The notes: generated by a model not told the origin, from the letters alone. A stretch of DNA of 64,000 nucleotides from Saccharothrix sp. NRRL B-16314 (GCF_000716595.1 NZ_JNXC01000008.1:186001-250000); one strand, 5' to 3'; shown: positions 35,157 to 43,813, counted from the stretch's first letter. Numbers and translations are program-made.

Positions 35157-36302
35157 GTGCGAATCCTCTTCTCCAGCCTCGGCTTGTACGGGCACACCTT
35201 CCCCCTGCTGCCGCTCGCCGTCGCCGCGCGGGAGCTCGGCCACGACGTCCACTACTTCACCGGCAAGCTGTTCGCGGATGTCCTGGCCTCACAAGGCATC
35301 GAGCACATCCCGGGCGGCATGTCGCCGCGCAAGGCTTACGAGTCCGCCATCGCGGGTGCCAGGCCCGGGACGCCGAGCGACGTCGACGCCGAGCGGGTCG
35401 CGTTCACGTTCGCCTCGGTGCTGCCCCGCAGCTTCGCCACCGACCTCGGGCCGATCCTCGCCGAGCGCAAGCCGGACCTGGTCGTGCACGAGTTCGGCAA
35501 CCCCGGCGCGGGACTGGCCGCGGACGTCGCGGGCGTGCCCGCGCTGTGCCACTCGTACGGTCGGATGTGGCAGGAGCCCGACTTCGCCGAGCCCGCGCGC
35601 GACTACCTCACCGCCCTCGGCGCGGAGCTGGGCGTCGAGGTGCCCCGGACCGACTCCATGACGCTGGGTCACCCGTACCTCGACATCTGCCCGCCTTCGG
35701 TGCAGAACCCGGCGTTCCTGGCCTCGTCGGCGCACCGGATCCCGTTGCGGCCGGTGGCGTTCGCCGCGCCGGGCGAGTTGCCGTCGTGGGTCGTGGAGCA
35801 CCGGGAACCCTTGGTGTACCTGACGTTGGGCACGGCGTTCAGCGAGGCGGCGCTGTTGCGCACGGCCATCGACGGCCTGGCGGCGGTGGGCGCGAGGGTG
35901 CTCGTGTCCGGCGGGCTGAAGGTCGATCCGGCGGCGCTGAGCGAACTGCCGGACAACGTCGTGGTGCTGCCGTGGGTGCCCCAGGCCGACTTGCTGCCCC
36001 ACGCGGACCTCGTGGTCCACCACGGCGGCGCGGGCACCACGTTGGGCACGTTGGGCGCGGGCGTGCCGCAGCTCGTCCTACCGCAGGCGGCCGACCAGTT
36101 CAACAACGCCGAGGTGGTGACCGAGGCCGGGCTGGGCGACCACCTCCTGGCCGCGGACGTGACCGCCGAGGCGATCACGACCAAGGCGCGGCGGCTGCTC
36201 ACCGACGAGGCCGTGCGCGACGCGGCCCGCGCGATGGCCGCCGAGGTGGCCGCGATGCCGTCGCCGCACGACGTGGCCCGGACGCTGCCCGACTACGCCT
36301 GA
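35157..36302 (+). CDS. GT1-family glycosyltransferase 2
   Basis: 381 residues, GTG start, probably leaderless. The N-terminus MRILFSSLGLYGHTFPLLPL and the sugar-nucleotide motif VVHHGGAGTTLGTLGAGVPQ are classic for macrolide/glycopeptide-type GT-B enzymes; PQAADQFNN completes the site. It has its own promoter and stands at the right edge of the cluster, as self-resistance glycosyltransferases often do. A second tailoring glycosylation is equally possible. No sugar-biosynthesis genes are near. Confidence 0.83.
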   Translation: MRILFSSLGLYGHTFPLLPLAVAARELGHDVHYFTGKLFADVLASQGIEHIPGGMSPRKAYESAIAGARPGTPSDVDAERVAFTFASVLPRSFATDLGPILAERKPDLVVHEFGNPGAGLAADVAGVPALCHSYGRMWQEPDFAEPARDYLTALGAELGVEVPRTDSMTLGHPYLDICPPSVQNPAFLASSAHRIPLRPVAFAAPGELPSWVVEHREPLVYLTLGTAFSEAALLRTAIDGLAAVGARVLVSGGLKVDPAALSELPDNVVVLPWVPQADLLPHADLVVHHGGAGTTLGTLGAGVPQLVLPQAADQFNNAEVVTEAGLGDHLLAADVTAEAITTKARRLLTDEAVRDAARAMAAEVAAMPSPHDVARTLPDYA

Positions 36303-36325
36303 ACAAGGGCCGTGCCCGCCTCAGA

Positions 36326-36550
36326 GTGTGCCCGGACGGGTACGGCGTCGGGCGGCGCGGTGACGTCTTCCTGTGCACCGAAGACGTTGACATCGAACAA
36401 CTCGGCGGACTCCGGACCGACTACGACGAGGACCGGATCACGGTTTCCCCTGCGGACCGGGAGGACCTCGTGAACGGAACCCCCGAGGACACCCGTTCTC
36501 ACCGTCCCCGCCGAACCGCTCTACGGGCAGGTGCACCCCACTCGAACGGT
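36326..36550 (+). pseudogene. Possible coding relic of unknown family
   Basis: From GTG 36326 the plus frame reads VCPDGYGVGRRGDVFLCTED and then VDIEQLGGLRTDYDEDRITV with strong third-position G/C for about 55 codons, after which the bias fades. There is no ribosome site and no known family that I recognise. It sits between the cluster and the dormancy island. It may be the remains of a small gene; chance is not excluded. Confidence 0.25.
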
Positions 36551-36769
36551 TCAACTCACCACATGGACCCGGCAGAGGCGGCCCTGCACACCGGATCGGC
36601 GAGGTGCCGGCCGCCCACGAGCAGCCCGAGCGTGAACGCCGCCATCGCCGACGAACGCCTCGGCCGGTCCCGACACGCCGAAGGCACCGTCCTCGCGCAG
36701 CCTCCGGGCGGCCTCGGTCGAGGTAAGTCCGCCCGTGGTGCGCTCCGCCGCGTCCGGCACCGCCGTCAC
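36551..36769 (-). pseudogene. Remnant of a P-type cation-transporting ATPase (N-terminal stub)
   Basis: The GTG at 36769 overlaps the CBS-BON stop (GTGA), as for an intact operon gene. Residues ~14-30 read GGLTSTEAARRLREDG, the cation-ATPase N-terminal signature, but the homology stops there and the frame ends after 72 codons. In another frame, from ATG 36645, a hydrophobic MAAFTLGLLVGGRHLADPV appears. This suggests that an internal deletion fused the ends of a much larger gene out of frame. P-type ATPases commonly travel with CBS-BON and DUF4389 genes in dormancy islands. Confidence 0.55.
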
Positions 36770-37446
36770 CCGATCCGGTGACTGGTGTCGGTGTCGTCCC
36801 AGCTGTAGGACAGGTGGTCGTGGACGTCGACCACGCCGGGCAGGGCCTGGGTGAGGCGGCGTGCGATGTCGGCTTCGCTGCGGCGTTCGATCGTGCCGCG
36901 CAGCGTGACCACGCCGTCGACCACTTCGACCTCGACCGCCGTGGGCTTCACCCACAACGTCCGCTGCATGACGTCCCGGATGATGGTGCGGCGCAGCTCC
37001 TCGTCGCCGCGCAGGAACACCTTCAGCAGGTCGCGGCGGGACAGGACGCCGACAAGCCTGCCGTCTGCGTCCACGACGAACAACCGGCGCACACCCTCCA
37101 CCGCCAGCTTGCGCGCGGCGGCGCTCGCGGGCTCGTCCGGCCCGATGGTGATGACCGGGGTGGTCATGACGTCGGCCGCGGTGGTGCCGTGTGCCTGTCG
37201 CCAGCGCTGCCTGGTGTCGCGGCGGGCGAACACCGACGGTCCGGGTTCGGTGCCGCCCCGGTACTCCTCCTTGGGCAGCAGGTCGGCCTCCGACACCACG
37301 CCGACCGGTCGGCCGTCGGTGTCCACCACCGGCACGGCGCTGAACGCACCGTCGGCCAGGATGGCGACGACCTCCTTGAACGGGGTGCCGCCATCGACCT
37401 TCACCACCTCGCGGGTCATCAGCGAGACGACATCAGGTTCACGCAT
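36766..37446 (-). CDS. CBS-domain pair plus BON domain protein
   Basis: 226 residues: CBS 1 (~1-60, MTREVVKVDGGTPFKEVV and SAVPVVDTDGRPVGVVSE), CBS 2 (~92-150, ADVMTTPVITIGPDEPA and RLFVVDADGRLVGVLS) and a BON domain (~155-215, VVDGVVTLRGTIERRSE). CBS pairs bind adenosyl ligands; BON binds membranes or lipids. Mycobacterial relatives are hypoxic-response proteins. The ATG lies within the 3' end of the DUF4389 gene (8-bp overlap) and the stop overlaps a P-type ATPase stub. It likely senses energy status in dormancy. Confidence 0.85.
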   Translation of the reverse strand: MREPDVVSLMTREVVKVDGGTPFKEVVAILADGAFSAVPVVDTDGRPVGVVSEADLLPKEEYRGGTEPGPSVFARRDTRQRWRQAHGTTAADVMTTPVITIGPDEPASAAARKLAVEGVRRLFVVDADGRLVGVLSRRDLLKVFLRGDEELRRTIIRDVMQRTLWVKPTAVEVEVVDGVVTLRGTIERRSEADIARRLTQALPGVVDVHDHLSYSWDDTDTSHRIG

Positions 37447-38832
37447 GGGTTTCTCCTTCGATCGTGGTGCGGACGGGCGCCGTCGGTCTGGTCGGTCGGC
37501 TCGGTCGGCTCGGTCGGGTCGCGGCGAACAGCACCGATCCGCCGCCGAGGAACAGCAGCAGCACGCCGCCGCCGAGCGCCGTCCACGCCGCGGGCGCGAG
37601 CGCGGGCAGGGTCGCGGTGGCCACGAGAGTCGTGTCGACCGCACGCGAGCCGTCGGCGTTCATCACCACCGCGGTCCAGTCGCCGGGCCGCGCGGCCCAG
37701 GTGAGCGAGCCGTACCCGGAAACCACCCAGAACGGCTGGGCGTGCGGCGGCCCGGCGGGGGCGGTACCCGCGCTGTGCCGGTGCAGGGCCTGATCGCCGA
37801 AACCGCTCACGCGGTCGCGGTCGACACCGGCCAGGTAGCGGGCGACGTCGGCGCTGGGGCCGATGCCGACGAACGCGTCGGGGTCGACCCGCAGGCCGAT
37901 CGTGCCGAGCCAGTCCTCACCGACCGCCCAGCCCGCCTCGGTCCAGTGCATCTCGGCGGTGCCGAGCTCCACCGCGTACCCGGTGCTGCGCACGGTCTGC
38001 GCAGGCGCGGTGACCGCGCCCGTCGCGTCGCGCTGGGTCTGGTCGGCCCACAGGCCGAGCGCCCCGGCCGCCGACAGCCCGGTTCCGGCGAGCAGCAACA
38101 GGACGCCGATCACCGCCGGGACGACACGGCCCACGGTGCCGCCCGGCGGCGCGGGAGAAGGTGGCACGCCGAGCGCGGTGACACCGGGTTCGTCGCCGCC
38201 GGTGTCGAACCGCAACGGCGGGTAGGCGTCGGTCATCAGGCCCACGTACGCCGCGACGCGCAGCGCCCAGCGGTCCATGCCCAACACGAAGTCGAACACA
38301 CCTCGCGGGTAGCGACCGGTGAACAACAGCACCACACCGGCGATCAGCACGAGCAGGCCGACCAACCCACCAGCCGGGCTGTACGCCCACTCCCCCGCCC
38401 GGAAGGCCAGGTAGCCGCCACCACCGAAGAAGACCCCCACGATGAGCAGGTGCGGGACGGCCAACAGCCACTTCACCAGCACCAGGCCGCGCGAGAGCCG
38501 CTCGGGGTAGGCGATGTCCAGCGTCGCCGGGTAGTCCGGCTCCTCCCCAGGCTGAACGGCGGATACCGGTCGGTCGCCAGCGCGCCGAACGAGTAGTACG
38601 CGACCCGCCACGTCCAACGCAGCACACCGAGCGCGAAGTCGAACAGCGGACGCGGGTAACGGCCCGTGATCAGGACCGCGGCGAACGCGACCACGCTCAC
38701 CGCGCCGAACGCCACCCAGAGGAAGGCCAGCACGAAGCAGTGCGGGACCACCAGCAGCCACTTCACCAGCCACAGCCAGCGGTTGGGCGCCGGGTCGAAC
38801 CGGCCGTGCACGCGAACGGGACAGGTGGTCAT
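37439..38832 (-). pseudogene. DUF4389-type two-domain membrane protein interrupted by a one-base frameshift
   Basis: ATG 38832 opens [19 protein letters not shown] with a first DUF4389 unit ([39 protein letters not shown]). The homology then continues in another frame ([57 protein letters not shown]) to 37439. The switch lies in a CCCC run at 38545-38548, and the total length of 1394 bp is one base short of 465 codons. This is a true frameshift or a base-call error in a homopolymer. The C-terminal half has two more helices around an extracellular domain. ATGA overlap with the upstream Rv1733c-like gene. Confidence 0.75.
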
Positions 38833-39275
38833 GCCAACGTCCTCCAGCCGGGCTCGACAGCAGCCCACTCGGTCCTCCACAGATCCCGCAGTCGGGTGTG
38901 CGCCGAGCGGACCAGCACGTATCCGAGCGCCATCGCGCCGCCGAGCGCGATCCACGAGCCCATCGCCGCTGCCGTCGCCATGACGACCGCGCCTTCCACC
39001 ACTTTTGAGGCGACGATCGCGGTGCCGCCGCTCGGCGAGCCGGACGCGTCGACCGACAAAGCCGCTTTCCCCGAGTAACAGGTGCGCGTCTGCTCCTCGG
39101 ACCGCGCGGCTCGCGTCGCGTACACCTCCGACCCGATCACCGCGACGATCGGCAGTTCGAGCAGCGCCACCGCGACCGAGGCGACCGCGACGGCACCTCC
39201 GAGCCGGTCGTCGAGCGAGTTGCGCCCGGCGCAGGCCCGGTGTGCCGGTCCTCCAAGGCTTGACCGCGTGTCCAT
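38829..39275 (-). CDS. Rv1733c-like membrane protein (short form)
   Basis: 148 residues with two hydrophobic segments: [24 protein letters not shown] (~28-50) and [16 protein letters not shown] (~106-121), then [14 protein letters not shown]. The first helix followed by a Tyr-Ala-Thr-Arg region and the final Trp-rich tail match the mycobacterial DosR-regulon protein Rv1733c, but the extracellular loop is shorter. Likely first gene of an operon with DUF4389, CBS-BON and the ATPase stub. A DosR-like box lies ~80-110 bp upstream. Confidence 0.6.
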   Translation of the reverse strand: MDTRSSLGGPAHRACAGRNSLDDRLGGAVAVASVAVALLELPIVAVIGSEVYATRAARSEEQTRTCYSGKAALSVDASGSPSGGTAIVASKVVEGAVVMATAAAMGSWIALGGAMALGYVLVRSAHTRLRDLWRTEWAAVEPGWRTLA

Positions 39276-39353
39276 GTCCCGCCCTCCTCGCCCGCTTCGG
39301 CACCCCTGAGGTTCGTCCGATCCGGCGCCGGACCACAGAGTCGTTGGTCGTCA

Positions 39354-39388
39354 CGACGGTCCCTGGTCGACCGGGACCTCCGGCCCTG
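39354..39388. promoter_or_regulatory. DosR/DevR-like operator pair
   Basis: It contains GGTCCCTGG and, at 39373-39386, GGGACCTCCGGCCC. The 35-bp segment is 29/35 identical to 43711-43745, also in a divergent promoter region of dormancy genes. Placed between the Rv1733c-like gene and the LysM gene. The GGGAC-n4-GNCCC core resembles hypoxia regulator boxes. Confidence 0.55.
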
Positions 39389-39511
39389 AGTCATCAGCGC
39401 CCAACGGCAGCTCCCGCCTGCTGTCACCAATACGGGTGACGCGCCGGTGCGCGGCGGACATCGCTCGTTCCGCCGAATACGCTGCCGACACCGACGGAGG
39501 GAGGCGTGGCC

Positions 39512-40003
39512 ATGTCGATCGACGTGCAGCAACCGAAGGCGCACGACCTGGTGGGCAACGACATCCGGATCGGCGGGACGGCCGGTGGGGCGTTCGAGGC
39601 AGGCTTCAACTACCGGGTCCACGAGGGCCACGACGAGGTGACCGGCTTCTTCATGGCCGGCGACGGTGTCGGCGGGCACAGCCAGTTCCAGCTCAGCGTG
39701 GACGTGTCGGGCGCGAGCTTCACGCTCCCCCGGCTGTTCGTGGAGGTCTTCCACGTCTCGCCGAAGGACGGCGAGGAGTTGGACAAGGTGATCGTGCCCG
39801 TGGTCCTCGGGCCGAAGATCGTCCCCGGCTACCGGGTCTACCTTGAGCACGTCGTCCAACCCGGCGAGACGCTGTGGGCGCTGTCGACCCTCTACTACGG
39901 CGCGGGCAACCTCTACCAACGCCTCGTAGCCGCGAACCCGGCGACCATCACCGACCCCGACGTGATCCACCCCGGGGACATCATCCGGGTGCCACAGGGG
40001 TGA
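39512..40003 (+). CDS. Gmad2-like immunoglobulin fold plus LysM protein
   Basis: 163 residues from ATG 39512 (GTG 39506 also possible), preceded by GGAGGGAGG. The N-terminal part (MSIDVQQPKAHDLVGNDIRI, GTAGGAFEAGFNYRV) looks like a Gmad2/spore-germination-type beta-sandwich. The C-terminal LysM motif (~113-162) reads HVVQPGETLWALSTLYYG, RLVAANPATITDPDVIHPGD and IIRVPQ. No signal peptide is visible. LysM binds peptidoglycan, so a cell-wall role under stress is likely. Confidence 0.78.
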   Translation: MSIDVQQPKAHDLVGNDIRIGGTAGGAFEAGFNYRVHEGHDEVTGFFMAGDGVGGHSQFQLSVDVSGASFTLPRLFVEVFHVSPKDGEELDKVIVPVVLGPKIVPGYRVYLEHVVQPGETLWALSTLYYGAGNLYQRLVAANPATITDPDVIHPGDIIRVPQG

Positions 40004-40478
40004 TGCGAGCCGCTCGGTGACCGGCAGCGCGAGCGCCTCACCGCGTCGTTCCCCCGACCGCCACCGCGACCCGACGCTCCTCGTCATCGGCACGGTGGCC
40101 GCCCACAGACCCGCCATGAACGACTGGTCGAACCGCGAATCAATCCCGGTCAACAGCACGGCGCCCGGCCGCCTGCCTCGCCTTATCCCCCGGCTTCCAC
40201 CCGACCGGCGCAGCATCACACTGCGTTACGACATCGACGGAACGACTCACCGACCACAGATCGGTGGGACTACGAACTGCACCCGCCGGGCTGGCTGGCG
40301 TACGGCGCTACTGCTTCAGCCCACGCAGGTGACTGATGCCGGCGGTCGCAGGCGCTGGGGCCGGCCCGATTCGACTCCGGGCCGGCCCCAGCGGTGGAGT
40401 GATGCTGTGAGCACACCGGTGCAGGGCCTGTTGGGGATCGGGGGTTCGAGATGATCCACCGACGAGGCCGTGACGGTG
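40004..40478. other. Intergenic region between convergent genes
   Basis: About 475 bp. A reading frame at 40017-40454 has no codon bias or homology and is not called. The only clear element is the strong hairpin at 40353-40393. Confidence 0.5.
40353..40393. terminator. Strong hairpin, probable bidirectional terminator
   Basis: CGCTGGGGCCGGCCCG (40353-40368) pairs perfectly with 40378-40393 over 16 bp around a 9-nt loop. It lies between the convergent LysM gene and the small secreted-protein gene. No T-tract is present, as is common in high-GC actinobacteria. Confidence 0.6.
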
Positions 40479-40790
40479 CTACAGCTTGCGGACGAGGTCG
40501 CGGTTCACCCAGCCGATGTCGTCGGCGGCGGCGTCGGTTGCGACTGCCAGGTACTCGCGGTTCTCAGTCTGGTTGTAGTAAGTCCAGTCGCAGTAGCCAC
40601 CGACCACGTCGCCTCGGTACTTGTACTTCAGCCGGGTGCTGGAGTTGGTCGGCAGTTCCCACACGGAGATCCTGTCGGCGGTTACCTGGTACTGGCAGTT
40701 GGCGACGGTCGCCGCGTGAGCGGTCGGCGCTGTTGCCAGGATGCCGGTGGTGGCGATTGTCATCAGTAGTGCGGTCGCGGTCTTGTGCAT
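40479..40790 (-). CDS. Small secreted protein, SH3-like
   Basis: 103 residues with a clear signal peptide: MHKTATALLMTIATTGILAT, cleaved near AHA-ATV. The mature part (CQYQVTADRISVWELPTNSS, KYRGDVVGGYCDW, GWVNRDLVRKL) has two Cys and the pattern of bacterial SH3 domains (variable turn, final W-V-N/x-x-D-L). It probably binds cell wall. SD AGGAAGGAA upstream. Neighbouring gene is another secreted protein transcribed the same way. Confidence 0.7.
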   Translation of the reverse strand: MHKTATALLMTIATTGILATAPTAHAATVANCQYQVTADRISVWELPTNSSTRLKYKYRGDVVGGYCDWTYYNQTENREYLAVATDAAADDIGWVNRDLVRKL

Positions 40791-40938
40791 GACAACGTTC
40801 CTTCCTGGTAGGGGTGGGTCGTCGAGGGTGTCCCGATGTGTCGGCCGTGGGCCCGGTGGCCGAAGGCCGGGTGTGCCGGGACTCGGCTGGTCCGGTCGGC
40901 ACCGGATCCCGTCTCGTCGGTCACCGCTCGGGAGATGG

Positions 40939-41472
40939 TCAGCCGCGTCGGGGGGCGGCCTCCGGGCCGTTCCACTTCACGTAGTGCGTGGTGCTGCTTG
41001 AGGGCGGGGTGGTGTTCGCCTGGCTGGAGGCGGCGAAGTGGTTGAGCCGTACGTGAGTGATCGTGAGGCCGCCGCCGACACCGCGGGTCTGCTGGTAGCG
41101 CTGGCCGACGATGTTCTTGAACGAGGTGATCTGCAGCGGAGGCAGTCCGTGCCACTTGCCGTCGCTGCGCCGGGTTCCGACGAAGAACACCACGGTCGCT
41201 CCCGGGGTGAGACGGCGGCCGTCGAGGTAGACGGTGTGGATGGCACGCACGTAGCCGCCGCACCGGTAGAGCTCGGAGTTCACCCGCATGTAGTACGTGT
41301 AGTGGCCGATGACGTTGTGGTCCCAGTTCGTCTCGGCGACCGCGAACGGGGTGGATGCGCATCGGTCGCCAGCCGCGGCCTGGGCACTCGCTCCTGCCGT
41401 GGTCATGGCGAGCGCGGCCAGGATCGCGACCACCGGCCTCCACATCGGGTGGGGTTTCGGTCGAATCTGCAT
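40939..41472 (-). CDS. Secreted protein of unknown function
   Basis: 177 residues from ATG 41472 with purine-rich GAGGAGAGGA upstream. A signal peptide (PMWRPVVAILAALAMTTAGA, cleavage near AQA-AAG) precedes a domain with two Cys (RCAST and YRCGGYVRAIHTVYLDGRRL). It ends in a Ser/Thr-rich stretch (ANTTPPSSSTTHYVKW). I do not recognise the family. It is divergent from the membrane-anchored protein at 41625; both may act at the cell surface. Confidence 0.6.
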   Translation of the reverse strand: MQIRPKPHPMWRPVVAILAALAMTTAGASAQAAAGDRCASTPFAVAETNWDHNVIGHYTYYMRVNSELYRCGGYVRAIHTVYLDGRRLTPGATVVFFVGTRRSDGKWHGLPPLQITSFKNIVGQRYQQTRGVGGGLTITHVRLNHFAASSQANTTPPSSSTTHYVKWNGPEAAPRRG

Positions 41473-41624
41473 CAGCGAGAGTCCTCTCCTCGTCGAGCGT
41501 GGGCACTCCCGAACGAAGCGCCCACCGAGAGGGTGGCCTGGCATCGCCGCAGGTAGGAAGCGAGTCGCGCGCGAGTCGCGCCACCGCGTGCGCCTCGCGT
41601 CCCGTGACCAGGACAATGCCTTGA

Positions 41625-42761
41625 GTGACGAACCAGCGAAGCGACGATCCGGAGGCCGAGTTCTCGGCACGGTTCCGCGCGGCGGTCGAAGCCTGGGCGG
41701 CGACGCGGCCGGACCGACCGAACCCAGGCCGATGGCCCGCCCTGATCAGTGATCTGGCCGCCGAGCTGCACGACGAGAACATCGGCGAAAGCACCGTACG
41801 AGGCTGGCTCGATGAACAACCGCGCCCACGCCTGCCCCGCTTCGACAAGCAGTTCGACATCGTGCTGCGCGTTCTCGGTCTCCGTCTCGACGACGACTGG
41901 AGCCAGGCACTCGCCCGCGCCCGCGCCGCACGTTCAGACCGGAAAGGAACAACCCCACCACCAACGGCTGACCCACGCCAGGAGCCCACACCCGGCGACG
42001 CTGTATCCGGCGGCATCAGCGGCCACGACGGTCCGGCAATCGTGTTCGATCATGCAGACACGGACGGGCAGCAACGAAACCAACCGGATGATCCAGCCCT
42101 CGTACCAGAGGGCGGGGTGACGTCGGCCGGGATGCGAGCGGTACCGGGCGGAGCGCGCTCCGGCATCCGTCGCGCTCAACGACGATTAGGGCCCTCCCGG
42201 TGGCGGGTGGGCGTTGTGACGGTCGGGGCCGTAGCGGCGATGAGCGCCGGTGTTGCGCTGCTCATCGGATCCGGTGATATGAACACTTCAGACGACCCGA
42301 TCGACAGCTCCACGGCAGCTCCATCGCCCAAGCAACCGGACGGAGCCATCAGCCGGGCGTCGGACAGGCCAGGCGGGGGCGTGCCCTGCCATCGCGGCAC
42401 ATCGGCCAGCCCCCCAGCGCAGTCCGTCCCACGCCCGACTGCCTACGCCCCCGGCGGCGCGGGACACGCCGAACTGTTCCTCGATCAGCGCCGCATAGTT
42501 GTAACCGATGGTCTCGGTGACGGCTGCTCAGTCATCCTCACCGTTCGCGCCGGCGGTATTGAAGCCGGGCCATGGGCCAACAGCAGCGGCAAGACCGGCA
42601 AGGTCAAGAACGGCGCCCCCACTCCGCCCAAGATCGTCGATCTGCCCTGGCTGGACCCCGCTCAGCGACTGGACTTCCGCGTCTGCATCGGCGAGGTGAT
42701 CAATGGCGCCCCCACCTACCTGGAAGAAGACTGTGGCTCGTGGGCCGGCGTCAACCGATAA
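41625..42761 (+). CDS. Membrane-anchored protein with N-terminal DNA-binding-like domain
   Basis: 378 residues, GTG start. GACAAT at 41612-41617 ends 7 bp before it, suggesting a leaderless message. Residues ~5-95 (FRAAVEAWAATRPDRPNPGR, ALISDLAAELHDENIGESTV, RGWLDEQPRPRLPRFDKQFD) look like a helix-turn-helix region. A linker, one transmembrane helix (~190-215, VGVVTVGAVAAMSAGVALLI) and an extracellular domain with Cys pairs (DGCSVILTVRAGG, CIGEVINGAPTYLEEDCGSW) follow. This cytoplasm-to-outside layout fits a membrane-bound regulator. Family not recognised. Confidence 0.65.
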   Translation: MTNQRSDDPEAEFSARFRAAVEAWAATRPDRPNPGRWPALISDLAAELHDENIGESTVRGWLDEQPRPRLPRFDKQFDIVLRVLGLRLDDDWSQALARARAARSDRKGTTPPPTADPRQEPTPGDAVSGGISGHDGPAIVFDHADTDGQQRNQPDDPALVPEGGVTSAGMRAVPGGARSGIRRAQRRLGPSRWRVGVVTVGAVAAMSAGVALLIGSGDMNTSDDPIDSSTAAPSPKQPDGAISRASDRPGGGVPCHRGTSASPPAQSVPRPTAYAPGGAGHAELFLDQRRIVVTDGLGDGCSVILTVRAGGIEAGPWANSSGKTGKVKNGAPTPPKIVDLPWLDPAQRLDFRVCIGEVINGAPTYLEEDCGSWAGVNR

Positions 42762-43034
42762 CCGGGAATTCCTGTGTCTGCAGCGGTTCGTCAAGCGGTT
42801 CACCCGTGAGCTCGACCCGCCTCGTCAGGACCCCCAACTCAGGCATGCCGCAGGTTCGCGCCACAAGGTGCTGACGAGCCACGCCGGCAGGAGGCCGCCC
42901 TGGCCTGGGGTGCTCTTCAGCGGAGATGACGTACGGCGAGAATCTGGTGGTGATGGCGTGTGCACGTCTCGACCTCCTCCAGTGTCCGAGCTCGTCCAGG
43001 TTCACCAGGACGGAGTGCGGGCGCAGCACCGCGC

Positions 43035-43664
43035 TCAGTCGGTCTCGGCCTTCGACAGGACGGCCATCCGCAGGTCGATGCCGGCGATGCCGGGGACGGT
43101 GCGGACGAGCGCGGTGACCACGCGGCGTTCGGCTTCGTCGTCGAACTGACCGGTCACGACGACCCGGCCGTCGCTCACGTCGACCTCCCAGCGGCGGGTG
43201 CGGCTGTAGGCGGTGAGGAGCCGGTCGACGCGGGCGGCGAGGACGTCGTCGGCGGGAGTGAGGATGCGCAACAGGTCACCGCGGCTCACCACGCCGACCA
43301 CCGCACCCCTGGCGTCCGCCACGGGCAGGCAACGCAGCCGCTGTCCCAGCATCGCGCTCGCCAACTCGGTGGGCGTGGCGGTGAGCGGTGCGCTCGTGAC
43401 CGTCGTCGTCATCACCTGTCCGACGGTCGTCGCGGCTCCGTGTTCGAGGTTGGCGAGCAGCAGGTCCGAGGCGGACACGATGCCGACCAGCAGCCCGCCC
43501 GGTCCCACGACGGGAAGTGCGGAGAAGCCGTGGTCGACCAGGATGGCGCTCGCGGCGCGCATCGTGGTGGACGGTTCGACCGTGTAGACGGGCCGGGTCA
43601 TCACATCTGCGGCGTTCATACCCCGCAACGGTCCGCGCCCCCGTGGGCTGTCGGCAGTGCGCAT
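43035..43664 (-). CDS. CBS-domain pair plus BON domain protein (second copy type)
   Basis: 209 residues from ATG 43664, chosen because GGGAGGGG lies directly upstream; ATG 43619 is an alternative. CBS 1 (AADVMTRPVYTVEPSTTMRA), CBS 2 (VGQVMTTTVTSAPLTATPTE, RGAVVGVVSRGDLLRIL) and BON (VSDGRVVVTGQFDDEAERRV). It is a diverged relative of the protein at 36766. Divergent from the Acg-type nitroreductase with a DosR-like operator between them. Confidence 0.83.
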   Translation of the reverse strand: MRTADSPRGRGPLRGMNAADVMTRPVYTVEPSTTMRAASAILVDHGFSALPVVGPGGLLVGIVSASDLLLANLEHGAATTVGQVMTTTVTSAPLTATPTELASAMLGQRLRCLPVADARGAVVGVVSRGDLLRILTPADDVLAARVDRLLTAYSRTRRWEVDVSDGRVVVTGQFDDEAERRVVTALVRTVPGIAGIDLRMAVLSKAETD

Positions 43665-43710
43665 GGCCCCTCCCTGTCGGTGTCTTTGGTCCCGAGCCCC
43701 CGGCGCGACA

Positions 43711-43745
43711 CGTCGGTCCCTGGCGGGTCGGGACCTCCGACCCTG
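43711..43745. promoter_or_regulatory. DosR/DevR-like operator pair
   Basis: Contains GGTCCCTGG and GGGACCTCCGACCC (43730-43743). Matches the element at 39354-39388 at 29 of 35 positions. It lies 71 bp before the nitroreductase start and 47 bp before the CBS-BON start, so it can serve both. Confidence 0.55.
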
Positions 43746-43813
43746 CGGACGACCTGCCGCCGGTGCCACCGTCGAAGGCGAACCGCAGCAACCACAGCCT
43801 GGAGGTGCCTCGG

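Noticed and set aside
40353..40393. tRNA-like T-arm (ATTCGACT loop in a GC stem) suggesting a tRNA end or attachment site
   Set aside because: The stem is a perfect 16-bp hairpin with no acceptor, D or anticodon arms and no integrase nearby; a terminator explains it better.
40017..40454. Open frame of 145 codons between convergent genes
   Set aside because: No GC3 bias, no ribosome site, contains the terminator hairpin.
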